DNA from: Gemmatimonadota bacterium
GTDB lineage: Bacteria; Gemmatimonadota; Gemmatimonadetes; Longimicrobiales; Longimicrobiaceae
Assembly (NCBI GenBank): GCA_028287185.1
Contig: JAQBQD010000216.1
Location: 1-34,488 of the forward strand
DNA length: 34,488 nt
Reading direction: 5' to 3'
How positions within the stretch are numbered: the first letter of the stretch is position 1; each line of letters starts with the position of its first letter. Positions 16,152 through 24,760 of the stretch are shown one piece after another. The translations under genes and the position numbers were made by a program. Below the pieces are notes generated by a model. It did not search any database, was not told where the DNA came from, and saw only the letters and a program-made list of their open reading frames with translations.

Positions 16152-19025
16152 ATGTCCGATCCCACCTTCCGCGTCTACGGAGCCGTGCTGGACCCCGCCA
16201 CGGGGCTGCCGGCGGGCGGCCTGGTGATCCGCGCCTTCGACAGCGACCTGTTCCGCAACCAGGCACTGGGCGAGGCGGTGACGGACGACCGCGGCGAGTA
16301 CGAGATCCGCTTCGGGCGCAACGACTTCACGGGGCCGCTGATCCGCCTGGAGCAGCACCCGGACCTGTTCATCCGCGTGTTCGACCCCGCGGGCCGCATG
16401 GTGGCCACCACCGAGGACGCCGTGGTGCGCAACGCGGGCAGCGAGACCCGGATCGACGCGAAGGCACCCGGAGGCAAGGTCCACCGCCCGCACCACGGCC
16501 GCGAGCACGAGGACCTGCCGCACGTGCACGGCCAGCCCGTGCGCGTGACGTCGGCGCAGCGGCTGACGGCGGCGGAGCTGGTGCAGACGTACCGCTTTCT
16601 GCGCGGGCGCGAGGAGAAGGTGCCGGACCTGGCGGTGCACGCCTTTCCCGGCCTCTTCCGCTGGCGCGCGGGCGGCGACGACTGCGGCGAGGGCGGCCAC
16701 GAGGTGCTGCGCCACATGCTGCGCGAGCGCGGCGTGTTCGACGCCGACATGGGCGACGCGGACGACCTGCCGGCGGGCGCCACGGTGCACTGGTTCTACA
16801 CGGCCAACATCCAGGTGAAGTACACCACGGACGCGGCGTTCCCCAGCGACGCCGTGAACCCGGCGGTCCCGGCGGCCGACGCGCCGGTGACGCTGAGCGA
16901 CGGCACCGTGATCGGGCAGGTGCGCGCGGCGCTGGCCAGCCTGCACCCCGACAACACCGAGCTGGCACCCACCTACGTGCAGCGCGTGGGCCTGGTGGCC
17001 GAGCACGCGCTGTCGCGCTACGTGGGCCCCGTGTTCGCCATGCGGGACCCGCGCAACGGGGCGCCGCGCATGGAGTACCGCATCCGCCAGCAGGACCCCG
17101 GCGTGGCGGGGCAGACCAGCGGCGCCTGGTCGCACGTGGAGGTGGCGCCCGCCAACTCGGACCTGCAGAACATCCACACCGTCTCGCACGAGCTCTTCCA
17201 CCAGGTGCAGTACCGCTACAACCCCACGACCACGCGCTCGGGCATATACGGCGCGCTGCGCGAGGGCGGGGCGCGGCTGATCGAGGACTGCATCAACGAC
17301 GCGCCGAACCGCTACGCCAGCCAGGGCGCGGACATCACCGGCAACCCCACGCAGTCGCTGATCGACTTTCCCGTGGGCACCAGCACCCCCATCCGCTACG
17401 CCGCGGGCCTGTTCTGGAAGTACATCGCCGAGCAGCACAGCGAGCACACCGGCGCGGGCGACGAGCCGGCCGTGGGCATCGACGCGTACCGCAAGGTGCT
17501 GGAGGCGAGCGCCACCGCGCTGCCCGGTGACCCCGGCATCGGCTACGACCCCACCTCGCTGCGCACGGCGCGGGCGAACATGCCGTGGTACGGCAGCTTC
17601 GACGAGTTCGGCTGGTACGACGCCGGGCACACGGAGCTGGGATCGAACGAGACCACCTGGGGCAACTACCTGGTGGCCAACTACCTGCACGGAACGGGCA
17701 GCCCCGTGCCGGACGCCCGCTTCGAGTACAAGGAAGACGACGAGGCCATCACCTGGCCCGGCGCCGGCGTGGCCAACCTGGCGGCGCTCCAGGCCGCCGT
17801 GCTGGCCGGCGACGCGGTGACGCTGGCGACGGGGACCGACGTCACCCGCAGCGTGGTGGGACAGAAGGCGTACTCCGCCCGCTACTACCGCGTGACGCCC
17901 GGGGCTCCCGTGCCGCGGCTGCTGCGCGTGACCTTCACCGCCTCCGCCGGGATGACCGACCCGCTGGTGCAGGTCGTCCGCCTGGGCGCCGGCTCGGCGC
18001 TGGTGGACCTGCACCGCTCGGACTCGGCCAGCTGGAGCAAGACGGTGGCGATGGACGGCCTGAGCGCCGTGGTGGTGATCGTCTCGGCGCGCGTGCACCC
18101 GGGCGACTTCAGCCTGCGGTTCGAGGAGGTGGCGAGCGCCACGGACGTGATGGTGACGCGCTGGAACTCGGCCGTGGGCACGGAGTTCGAGGCCAGCCCC
18201 CGCGGGTGGGCGTGGACCTGGGTGTCGCCGGACGTGATGGTGGACACGGACGACGACGGCATGGCGGACGGCTCGGTGTTCTTCGGCGTAAACAACAAGC
18301 TGAAGCTGCGCATCCGCAACCGCGGCAACGCCCCCGCGACGGGCATCCACGTGGACTTCTGGTACCAGAAGGCGACGCCGTTCCTCAGCTCCGGCGCATG
18401 GATCCCCGTGCAGGACGTGCTGCTCGCCACGCAGTCCATCTCGGGCGAGTCGCTGGCGGCGCACGGCAGCCCGGGCAGCGAGAAGTGGGTGTCGGTGAGC
18501 TGGGCGCCGGTGGACGACGGCACCCATCACCCGCACTACTGCGTGAAGGTGCGCATCACCGTGGCGGGCGATGCCAACACGGACGACAAGCTCGTGCTCA
18601 GCAACTTCGGCCACGTGGTGGTGGACCCGGACGGCGACAGGCTGAGCCAGCTCCTGCGCTTCCCCGCCGGGCACCTGCACCACACCATCGACGTCATCCC
18701 CCGCGGGCCGCGCTTCACCTTCGCGCACGCCAAGGTGGAGGGAGCTGTGCTGCCGGCGTGGAAGGGCTACGCCCGCGTGCACCTGAAGCCGGCCACGAAC
18801 CCGCCCACGGAGGTGGCGTTCGCCCACTTCCCCGTCGTCGCGCAGAAGCTGGAGCGCTGGGGTGGCGTCGAGCGGCGGCTGCAGCCCACGGAGGGCGTCT
18901 TCTATCCCGTGGACCCGGCGACGCTCCCACCGGGCGTGGACCCGGAGACGCTGGTGACGGTGGCGCACCGCGTGGAGGGCCGCGTGGTGGGCGGTGTGAC
19001 GTACCGCGTGGTGGCCGGGAAGTAG
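16152..19025 (+). CDS. Large HExxH metallopeptidase-like protein with TTR-like and CARDB-like domains
   Basis: A 957-residue protein. Residues about 5-100 form a transthyretin/carboxypeptidase-regulatory-like beta-sandwich (VYGAVLDPATGLPAGGLVIR; TDDRGEYEIRF). A zincin-type motif HELFH is at 346-350, followed 20 residues later by E371 in ALREGGARL, the spacing of gluzincins. It resembles the MXAN_6640-type putative metalloproteases. A calcium-repeat-like DTDDDGMADG is at 698-707, then a CARDB-like domain (LKLRIRNRGNAPATGIHVDF). No N-terminal signal or membrane segment is visible, so it is either cytosolic or exported by a signal-independent route. The ATG has AGGAG seven bases upstream. It is a single-gene unit. 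The substrate is unknown. Confidence 0.72.
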   Translation: MSDPTFRVYGAVLDPATGLPAGGLVIRAFDSDLFRNQALGEAVTDDRGEYEIRFGRNDFTGPLIRLEQHPDLFIRVFDPAGRMVATTEDAVVRNAGSETRIDAKAPGGKVHRPHHGREHEDLPHVHGQPVRVTSAQRLTAAELVQTYRFLRGREEKVPDLAVHAFPGLFRWRAGGDDCGEGGHEVLRHMLRERGVFDADMGDADDLPAGATVHWFYTANIQVKYTTDAAFPSDAVNPAVPAADAPVTLSDGTVIGQVRAALASLHPDNTELAPTYVQRVGLVAEHALSRYVGPVFAMRDPRNGAPRMEYRIRQQDPGVAGQTSGAWSHVEVAPANSDLQNIHTVSHELFHQVQYRYNPTTTRSGIYGALREGGARLIEDCINDAPNRYASQGADITGNPTQSLIDFPVGTSTPIRYAAGLFWKYIAEQHSEHTGAGDEPAVGIDAYRKVLEASATALPGDPGIGYDPTSLRTARANMPWYGSFDEFGWYDAGHTELGSNETTWGNYLVANYLHGTGSPVPDARFEYKEDDEAITWPGAGVANLAALQAAVLAGDAVTLATGTDVTRSVVGQKAYSARYYRVTPGAPVPRLLRVTFTASAGMTDPLVQVVRLGAGSALVDLHRSDSASWSKTVAMDGLSAVVVIVSARVHPGDFSLRFEEVASATDVMVTRWNSAVGTEFEASPRGWAWTWVSPDVMVDTDDDGMADGSVFFGVNNKLKLRIRNRGNAPATGIHVDFWYQKATPFLSSGAWIPVQDVLLATQSISGESLAAHGSPGSEKWVSVSWAPVDDGTHHPHYCVKVRITVAGDANTDDKLVLSNFGHVVVDPDGDRLSQLLRFPAGHLHHTIDVIPRGPRFTFAHAKVEGAVLPAWKGYARVHLKPATNPPTEVAFAHFPVVAQKLERWGGVERRLQPTEGVFYPVDPATLPPGVDPETLVTVAHRVEGRVVGGVTYRVVAGK

Positions 19026-19050
19026 GGCATTCGGCGGGATGATGGACGGC

Positions 19051-19081
19051 GGGCCCGGAGGCGATGGTCGCTTCCGGGCCC
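19051..19081 (+). terminator. Terminator after the metallopeptidase-like gene
   Basis: A 13-base-pair stem with one G-T pair (19051-19063 with 19069-19081) and a five-base loop lies 26 bases after the stop codon. The DNA between here and 19236 shows no gene. Confidence 0.65.
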
Positions 19082-19236
19082 GTCGAAGTTCGTTCATCGG
19101 TGGATGGTCGGTCTCGTCTCCGCGGATGCATCGGACTTCTGCCCACGCCCGACGAGGCGGACCCTGCGCAAGCGGCGGCGGGGAGAGGCGCGGCGCCGGC
19201 CACCGCCCGCGGGTTGGAAACCCGGGGCGGCCGTCG

Positions 19237-19260
19237 GAAAAAAGCCCGCCGTCGCGGGCT
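19237..19260 (-). terminator. Intrinsic terminator of the STAS-like gene
   Basis: Read on the minus strand, a 7-base-pair stem (19260-19254 with 19249-19243) with a four-base loop is followed directly by a run of six T. This is the most classical Rho-independent terminator in the window and lies about 125 bases after the stop of the minus-strand gene at 19385. Confidence 0.8.
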
Positions 19261-19384
19261 CGTCACGTCGAGCGGGCGGCGTCGCCGTTATCGAGCGAGG
19301 CGGCGGTCGTGTGGACGGATCTGTCGTTTTCGGGCGCGGGCGCGACCGCGGGTGGATGGTGTCCGCCGGATCTCGGCGGAAGGT

Positions 19385-19783
19385 CTATGCGGCACCGGCG
19401 GAGTCCATTCCGGCGAGGAGGGCGTCGGCCTCGGCGCGAGTCGAGACGCGGACGTTCTCGTAGCGCAGGTTTCCGCTGGCCAGCACGCGCGAGATGCGGG
19501 CGCGCTGCGAGAGGGACTGCGGGACCACGCGGATCACCTTGCTGGCGCCGTGGGTGGTGGTGAGCGACACCAGCTCGGTGCCCACCTCCAGCGCGTCGTC
19601 GCTGAACGAGCGGATGGCGCTCTGGTCGTTCACCAGCACGAACCCCGGCCGCACCTGGGCCAGCGCTGCCCGGTACGCATCGCGCAACCCCAGCATGTCG
19701 GCGCGCTCGGCATGCCCTTCCTGCGTCATGAAGATCACGTTGCGCGCCGGGTCGGCGGTCACGGTGCAGCGATAGGGTTCCAT
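19385..19783 (-). CDS. STAS/SpoIIAA-like domain protein
   Basis: A 132-residue protein without signal or membrane segment. The pattern (a strand at VTADPARNVIFMTQEG, a helix, the strand GFVLVNDQSAI, a helix containing ALEVGTELVSLTTTHG, the strand KVIRVVPQS) resembles SpoIIAA-like/STAS folds found in many hypothetical proteins. This is a fold guess from pattern, not a motif match. It has no obvious phospho-acceptor serine in the classical DxSG context. It stands alone, between two plus-strand genes, and ends at a clear terminator. Its function is unknown. Confidence 0.65.
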   Translation of the reverse strand: MEPYRCTVTADPARNVIFMTQEGHAERADMLGLRDAYRAALAQVRPGFVLVNDQSAIRSFSDDALEVGTELVSLTTTHGASKVIRVVPQSLSQRARISRVLASGNLRYENVRVSTRAEADALLAGMDSAGAA

Positions 19784-19999
19784 GCGAGTGCGGGCGCGGG
19801 GAGGAATCTCGAGACTCTCGCTTCAACAGTGCACGAAAGCGTCGGCGCGGCACAAGGCCTTCACACCGCGGCGCCATGGAGCTCCGCACGGAGTCTGGAA
19901 TGGGAATGCGTGGTTCTTGCATTTTCGAATCGTTGCAGACAATGTTTGAGGCCCCGGGCCTGGACTCCGCACGTTGCCGCCATCACTCCTGAACCTCAG

Positions 20000-21130
20000 A
20001 TGCGCCTCGATTCCGCTCGTGACCTGAAATCGGAATTGCTTTCTTCTGTCGTAGAGCCCTTCGTCCGCGCTGCCGCTCCCCGAACCGGACCGAAGGCATC
20101 CTCTCGCTCGATCTCCCCAATGGCCCGCGAGCTCGCGGGGACCAACTCGTTCGCCGTCGCGGCGGCGAGGCCGGAGACGCTTCCGCACGTACATCGGTCT
20201 CTGGCCCTGGGCGTGGCGCGAGTCGGCGACGAGTACCAGTTGGCCGTACGAGTTCAGCGCTCGGACCTCATGGGCAGCGCCCTTCTGGAGCATATCCGGC
20301 GCGCGGCGTGCGAGGAAGTGGACATTCGTTTTATCGGCAGAGTGGACAAGCGCCGCCCGCCGGGTGGCGGCCGCCGGATCGCCGCGGGGAATCTCCGTCT
20401 GGTAAGTGCGAACACGGGGGTGCCGGCCTGGTACAGATCCAATACGAGACCGCTGCAGATCGGAGCGTCGGTGGGCCACGTCAACGTCACGGCGGGCACG
20501 CTCGGAGCGTTCGTGAGCCGCGGAGGTGTCCCCCACATCCTTTCGAACAATCACGTCCTTGCGGACGAGGATCGCGCGGCGCGAGGCGATCCCGTCCTCC
20601 AACGAGCGGCCTATGACGGCGGCTCCGACCCTGCGGATGCTGTCGGTGTCCTGGCAGCCGCCGTCAAGCTGAAGCGGAAGGCAGCGAACCTGGTGGACGC
20701 CGCACTCGCTCGCATGCCGGCGCACCTTCCGTTCGATCCTACACTCCTGAAAGGCATCGTGTCGGGTGCGAATCGGGTGCTCACTGGGGTCCGCACCATG
20801 GACCTGGATATCTCGGAAACCGTGTTCAAGATCGGGCGAACGACAGGTCCGACCAGGGGACGCGTCGTGGCCATCGAAGTGGATGGGGTTGTGGCTACCT
20901 ACGGGATCGGGAACCTGCGCTTCGACGGGCAGGTAGAGATTGAAGGTGTGGGCGACCGGCCGTTCAGCGATGGAGGAGACAGCGGATCGCTGATCGTCGA
21001 CGAGGAGATGCGGGCGATGGGTCTGCTCTTCGCCGGAAGTGATACGGGAGGTACGAACGGCTTGGGCTTGACCTATGCCAATCCGATTCATACCGTTCTC
21101 ACGGCAACCGGAGCACAACTGCTGCTGTGA
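20000..21130 (+). CDS. Trypsin-fold serine peptidase (Nal1-like)
   Basis: A 376-residue protein. The chymotrypsin-like catalytic set is visible: H185 in LSNNHVLAD, D233 in NLVDAALARM, and S328 in GGDSGSLIVD. No secretion signal is present, so it is probably intracellular. Before the peptidase domain, residues about 68-115 (LGVARVGDEYQLAVRV ... VDIRFIGRV) form a small strand-rich segment that recurs in the next gene's product. Closest in kind are Nal1-like and other uncharacterised bacterial trypsin-like proteins. The ATG at 20000 has no clear ribosome site; the ATG at 20120 (MARELAG) is an alternative. Base composition is noticeably less GC-rich than the flanking genes, suggesting transfer. 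The companion gene follows after 75 bases. Confidence 0.75.
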   Translation: MRLDSARDLKSELLSSVVEPFVRAAAPRTGPKASSRSISPMARELAGTNSFAVAAARPETLPHVHRSLALGVARVGDEYQLAVRVQRSDLMGSALLEHIRRAACEEVDIRFIGRVDKRRPPGGGRRIAAGNLRLVSANTGVPAWYRSNTRPLQIGASVGHVNVTAGTLGAFVSRGGVPHILSNNHVLADEDRAARGDPVLQRAAYDGGSDPADAVGVLAAAVKLKRKAANLVDAALARMPAHLPFDPTLLKGIVSGANRVLTGVRTMDLDISETVFKIGRTTGPTRGRVVAIEVDGVVATYGIGNLRFDGQVEIEGVGDRPFSDGGDSGSLIVDEEMRAMGLLFAGSDTGGTNGLGLTYANPIHTVLTATGAQLLL

Positions 21131-21205
21131 GAATGGAATGGCGCACTCCATGCAACGTCCCGGGCGCCGTGGACGGGCCGGCGGATACCAGAGAGGAGTG
21201 TAGCG

Positions 21206-21430
21206 ATGCAGCATGTGACACTCGAGGAGGCCAGAGCGGCGAAGGCGGTAGCCATTCAGCGCTTTCATGGGTTGTTCGGGCTGGTAGGTGTCGGAATCAC
21301 AAAAGTGGCGAACGACTACGCCGTGATGCTCAACCTCAGCGATCCGACGTCTGCCGACCTCGTCCCGTCGCATCTTGATGGTGTCCCCGTTCGGGTGGAG
21401 GTAACGGGTTCGATCCGAGTCCAACGGTGA
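21206..21430 (+). CDS. Small companion of the serine peptidase
   Basis: A 74-residue soluble protein. It has a helical N-terminus (TLEEARAAKAVAIQRF), then VGVGITKVANDYAVMLNL and a C-terminal DGVPVRVEVTGSIRV. The second part resembles residues 68-115 of the adjacent peptidase (GVxxVxxxY, then a VxxxxxGxxR ending). Similar small proteins of unknown function often sit beside such peptidases. A strong GAGAGGAG ribosome site at 21191-21198 supports the start. It may be a regulator, a substrate or an adaptor of the peptidase; none of these is shown. It shares the lower GC content of the peptidase gene. Confidence 0.7.
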   Translation: MQHVTLEEARAAKAVAIQRFHGLFGLVGVGITKVANDYAVMLNLSDPTSADLVPSHLDGVPVRVEVTGSIRVQR

Positions 21431-21563
21431 CGTGACCCAGGGAATGGGGAGATCGGCGACGTCTCGTTCGCTTCTGCCGCCATGTCGCTGCTCCCGATGC
21501 TTTTCTCCGCCTGTCCGTCGAGCTTGCAGGGCGCGAAGCCATCGCTCAGATCTGGTCTCAGCC

Positions 21564-21603
21564 ACCCCGCTCTCCGTCAGGGTAGAGTGGGGTTGTTGTT
21601 TTT
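21564..21603 (+). terminator. Intrinsic terminator after the peptidase pair
   Basis: A 10-base-pair stem with one G-T pair (21564-21573 with 21584-21593) is followed by TGTTGTTTTT. This is a classical Rho-independent signal about 130 bases after the companion gene; nothing coding is seen between. Confidence 0.8.
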
Positions 21604-21654
21604 GTCCTTGTCGGGGCGTTCTCGGCGTTCGGTGCACCTGCGCCATTTGTGGAA

Positions 21655-21729
21655 ATGCGGATCGTGCTTCATCGCGTGGTCAGGGCGCGCGTGACGGTGG
21701 AGGGCAGGGTAACGGGGATCCGGGGATGA
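21655..21729 (+). pseudogene. Decayed 5' fragment of dtd
   Basis: The 63 bases 21655-21717 match the first 63 bases of intact dtd (22845-22907) at 54 positions. They would encode MRIVLHRVVRARVTVEGRVTG against MRIVLQRVSRARVMVEGRVTG, then run out of homology and stop at 21729. The flanks of the two copies are unrelated. This is a relic of a duplication or of an insertion at the dtd start, with the metallo-beta-lactamase-fold gene now lying between the copies. Confidence 0.8.
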
Positions 21730-21753
21730 CGTACCTGCGACGCGGAGTGAAGC

Positions 21754-22656
21754 ATGGTACACAGGATGGCAGTGTTCCTCGCGGTCGCAGCTGCGCTGTC
21801 GCTGGCTCCACATCCCAGCGAGGCCCAGTCCACGGGCAGGGCGGGCCAGCGCATCACCGCGATCGTCGACGCGTTCGGCGACCGGCCGGGGCTGGAAAGG
21901 GACTGGGGATACGCGGCGCTGGTGGAGTACGGCGGGAAGCGCATCCTCTTCGACACGGGCAACGACTCGGCGGGGTTCGCGCGGAACGCACGGCGGCTGG
22001 GGGTGGACCTCACGCGGCTGGACGCGGTGGTGATCTCGCACCGCCACGGGGACCACACCTCCGGCCTGCGGCACGTGCTGGGCATCAACCCGCACGTGAA
22101 GGTCTACGTGCCCGACGACGAGGCGTTCGGCGGCACCACGCCCGCGGGCTTCTTCCGGCAGGGCGTGCCCACGCTGCCGGCGCGGATGCGCTACTACGGC
22201 GGCACGATCCCCCGCTCCCTCCCGCACGGAACGGCGTGGCAGACGGCGAGCTTCGTGCGCGTCGACAGCGCCGCCGAGATCGCGCCCGGCTTCCGGCTGG
22301 TGCGCAACCTGGCGCCGTCCGGGCCGTTCAACGAGACACCCGAGATCTCGCTGGTCATCGACACGCCGGGCGGGCAGGTGGTCTTCGTGGGATGCTCGCA
22401 CCCCGGCATCGAGCGCATCCTGGCCTCGGTGGCCGCGCGCGACCCGCACATCGCCCTGGTCGTCGGTGGCCTGCACCTGGTCACCACGCCGCAGGCCGAG
22501 ATCGATCGCCTGGCTACGGCGCTGCACGACAGGTGGAAGGTGGAGCGCATCGCCCCCGGACACTGCACCGGCGAGCAGGCGTTCGCGACGCTGCAGCGCG
22601 TGTTCGGCGATCGCTACGCCTACGCGGGCGTCGGCACGCGCATCGGCCTGCCGTGA
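21754..22656 (+). CDS. Exported metallo-beta-lactamase-fold hydrolase (COG1237-like)
   Basis: A 300-residue protein with a signal peptide (MVHRMAVFLAVAAALSLA, cut likely after SEA in HPSEAQS). The metal-binding HxHxDH is seen at residues 96-101 (HRHGDH). Further ligand segments are FVGCSHPGI, VVGGLHL and APGHCTGEQAF. The GHCTG and GCSHPG signatures fit the COG1237 group, related to the enzyme annotated as 7,8-dihydropterin-6-methyl-4-(beta-D-ribofuranosyl)-aminobenzene-5'-phosphate synthase. That function is doubtful for an exported protein, and the substrate is unknown. An in-frame ATG four codons later (MAVFL) could also be the start. It lies between a dtd relic and intact dtd. Confidence 0.82.
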   Translation: MVHRMAVFLAVAAALSLAPHPSEAQSTGRAGQRITAIVDAFGDRPGLERDWGYAALVEYGGKRILFDTGNDSAGFARNARRLGVDLTRLDAVVISHRHGDHTSGLRHVLGINPHVKVYVPDDEAFGGTTPAGFFRQGVPTLPARMRYYGGTIPRSLPHGTAWQTASFVRVDSAAEIAPGFRLVRNLAPSGPFNETPEISLVIDTPGGQVVFVGCSHPGIERILASVAARDPHIALVVGGLHLVTTPQAEIDRLATALHDRWKVERIAPGHCTGEQAFATLQRVFGDRYAYAGVGTRIGLP

Positions 22657-22844
22657 CGCGGTGGTGGACGATGAGCCGCGACGTCGGCGGGGCACCAGGC
22701 GCGCTTCGCCGGGTGGGAGGGCGCTGGGCGTGTAGCTCTCGTCTTACATCCCGGGAATCCTGACGCTCGGCGCGCTTGGGGCGAATCCCGAGGGTCGAAG
22801 TGATTCCAGGGCTGTCAGCCCATCTCACCGCGGATGAGAATCGG

Positions 22845-23282
22845 ATGCGGATCGTGCTTCAGCGTGTGTCCAGGGCACGCGTGATGGTGGAGGGGCGGGT
22901 GACGGGGGAGATCGGCGGCGGGCTCCTGCTGCTGGCAGCCTTCACGCACGGCGACACCGGCGATACGCTCGCGTGGATGGCCGACAAGGTGCTGGGGCTG
23001 CGCATCTTCGCGGACGGCGAGGGCAAGATGAACCGCTCCGTGGCCGAGGCTGACGGTGCGCTGCTCGTCGTCTCGCAGTTCACGCTCTACGGCGACACGC
23101 GCAAGGGAAAGCGCCCCAGCTTCGTGGACGCGGCGCGGCCCGAGGTGGCGATTCCCCTGTACGAGCGCTTCGTGGCGCTGCTGCGCGCCTCCGGGCGGCG
23201 GGTGGAGACGGGGGAGTTCGGGGCGATGATGGACGTGGAACTGGTCAACGACGGTCCGGTGACGCTGGTGCTGGAGCGGTAG
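22845..23282 (+). CDS. dtd: D-aminoacyl-tRNA deacylase
   Basis: A 145-residue protein, exactly the family's usual length. Dtd removes D-amino acids (and glycine from tRNA-Ala) from mischarged tRNA. Both signature motifs are intact: SQFTLYGDTRKGKRPSF and the C-terminal VNDGPVTLVLE with the Gly-cis-Pro site. The ATG at 22845 gives the canonical MRIVLQRV start. The frame is open 69 bases further upstream but that part is not family-like. A degraded copy of its first 63 bases lies 1.2 kb upstream. The next gene follows after about 120 bases. Confidence 0.94.
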   Translation: MRIVLQRVSRARVMVEGRVTGEIGGGLLLLAAFTHGDTGDTLAWMADKVLGLRIFADGEGKMNRSVAEADGALLVVSQFTLYGDTRKGKRPSFVDAARPEVAIPLYERFVALLRASGRRVETGEFGAMMDVELVNDGPVTLVLER

Positions 23283-23401
23283 CGTCGCGCGCACACGCGA
23301 TGCGCATCCTTGGTGCGGTTTCGACGGCCCGCGCGCTGGCGCGGCTTCTGCACGGGCGTGCGTCGTCGCGAGAGGCGGAAACCGTTGATGAGGAGGGGCT
23401 T

Positions 23402-23659
23402 GTGGCAAATACACTGGGACGGAAGCTGATGTGGGCGGTCGTGGGCGGTGTGGCGTCCAAGGCGGCGCGCAGCCTGACGCGCAAGGCCATGCATCACCAG
23501 ACCGGCGCCCCGCGCCTGCCCACCACCGTCCGCCACCGGCGCGGCATGGAGACGGCGCTGGTGCTGGCCGTCGCCACCGGCGCGCTGATGGCCGTCACCG
23601 ACGTGCTGAACGAGCAGGGCAAGACCGCCGCCCGCGCCCGCCAGCCGCACCCCGCCTGA
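23402..23659 (+). CDS. Small membrane-associated protein, possibly DUF4235
   Basis: An 85-residue protein: MANTLGRKLMWAVVGGVASKAARSLTRKAMH, then a basic linker and a second hydrophobic segment (METALVLAVATGALMAVTDVL). The two weak membrane helices with a basic loop recall DUF4235-type proteins, but this is a loose match. The GTG at 23402 is chosen because AGGAGG lies just before it. An ATG at 23300 in the same frame would add 34 residues with no such site. Function unknown. Confidence 0.6.
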   Translation: MANTLGRKLMWAVVGGVASKAARSLTRKAMHHQTGAPRLPTTVRHRRGMETALVLAVATGALMAVTDVLNEQGKTAARARQPHPA

Positions 23660-23696
23660 CGCCGCGGCGCGGCTCCCGCGGTTTCGGCGTCGATCC

Positions 23697-23733
23697 GAAC
23701 GTCCGCCCCCGCAGCTCGCGGCGGCGGACGTTC
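23697..23733 (+). terminator. Hairpin after the small membrane protein gene
   Basis: A perfect 11-base-pair stem (23697-23707 with 23723-23733) with a 15-base loop, followed by CGCCTTTCC. It lies in the 308-base gap before maf; the only other thing recognised in that gap is the maf promoter. Confidence 0.55.
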
Positions 23734-23897
23734 CGCCTTTCCGGCTTCCGCATCGGCCGACGAGGCCTGCGCGCCGCGCATCGAATCCCCTGTCCAGAGC
23801 TCGATCGATCGGATGTGTAGATGACGCGCCCTGCCTGGGTTCGACCGCCGATGCGAGACCTCCGCGCGACCCGGGGGATCGAACGCGGGGCGACCGG

Positions 23898-23927
23898 TTG
23901 GCGTGCGGCGCGGCGCGTGCGTAGATT
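23898..23927 (+). promoter_or_regulatory. maf promoter
   Basis: TTGGCG at 23898-23903 and TAGATT at 23922-23927 are 18 bases apart, about 40 bases before the maf ATG. Confidence 0.6.
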
Positions 23928-23967
23928 GCCGGGACCGCTCTTTGCATTGGCTCCCATACGACGACCG

Positions 23968-24579
23968 ATGACCGACGCTCCGCGAACCGTGCCGCCGCTG
24001 GTGCTGGCCTCGCAGTCTCCCCGCCGCGCCGAGCTGATCGGGCGGCTGGGCCTGCTGTTCGAGACGGCGCCCGCGAACATCGACGAGAGCTACCTGTCGC
24101 ACGAGCTGCCGGAGGGCCACGCAGAGCGCCTGGCGCGCGAGAAGGCCCAGGCCATTGCCGGCGGGCGGCCCGAGGCGCTGGTCATCGGCTCCGACACCAT
24201 CGTGGTGGTGGACGGCGACGTGCTGGGCAAGCCGCGCGGCCGCGAGCACGCCGTGCAGATGCTCCTGCGCCTGTCCGGCCGCGAGCACTTCGTCTGCACC
24301 GGCATCGCCGTGGCGCACGGGGGCGTGGTGCGCTCGGACCTGGTGCGCGTTCGCGTTCGCTTCCGGACGCTCACGCAGCGCGCGTGCGAGCAGTACGTGG
24401 ACACGGGCGAGCCCATGGACAAGGCCGGCGCGTACGGCATCCAGGCCTACGGCTCCGCCATCGTGGAGGGCATCGAAGGCGACTACTTCGCCGTCATGGG
24501 CCTCCCCGTGTCGCGCATGCTGGAGCTGATCTCCCTCTTCGGCTGGCGCTACGCTTTCGGCCGGCTGGAAGCGGAGTAG
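23968..24579 (+). CDS. maf: Maf family nucleotide pyrophosphatase
   Basis: A 203-residue house-cleaning nucleotide pyrophosphatase, which hydrolyses non-canonical or excess nucleoside triphosphates (dTTP/UTP type in the YhdE group). The N-terminal signature [11 protein letters not shown] is at residues 13-23. The conserved [18 protein letters not shown], and the [13 protein letters not shown] block, typical of the YhdE-type group, are all present. Length is normal. The ATG at 23968 follows a good promoter. An open stretch upstream in the same frame has no family likeness. The gene is monocistronic, with a weak hairpin downstream. Confidence 0.93.
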   Translation: MTDAPRTVPPLVLASQSPRRAELIGRLGLLFETAPANIDESYLSHELPEGHAERLAREKAQAIAGGRPEALVIGSDTIVVVDGDVLGKPRGREHAVQMLLRLSGREHFVCTGIAVAHGGVVRSDLVRVRVRFRTLTQRACEQYVDTGEPMDKAGAYGIQAYGSAIVEGIEGDYFAVMGLPVSRMLELISLFGWRYAFGRLEAE

Positions 24580-24603
24580 CGCGCACCGCGGTCTGCCGCC
24601 GCG

Positions 24604-24626
24604 ATGGATCGACGTCACCGATCCAT
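24604..24626 (+). terminator. Short hairpin between maf and glpK
   Basis: An 8-base-pair perfect stem (24604-24611 with 24619-24626) with a seven-base loop and no T-run lies 24 bases after the maf stop. It may be a weak terminator or an operator. Confidence 0.35.
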
Positions 24627-24760
24627 GCGTTCGGGGCGCGACCGTCCGTCCGTCATCGTGCGGCTCGGTGGATCGGGCGCGCCGTGAGGGATCGAGCGAA
24701 GCCGCACGCACGCCGATGCTCCGCGCGGGTGAAGACGGCAACCACTCTCCGGCCTACGCC

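Noticed and set aside
15705..19097. A 1130-residue open frame on the minus strand
   Set aside because: It mirrors the metallopeptidase-like gene, is full of His, Arg and Ala repeats, matches no family and has no ribosome site. Such antisense frames are expected at this GC content.
21400..21430. A GGTTCGATCC stretch like a tRNA T-loop
   Set aside because: No acceptor stem, anticodon arm or CCA-side pairing could be found around it, and it lies inside the 3' end of the companion gene.
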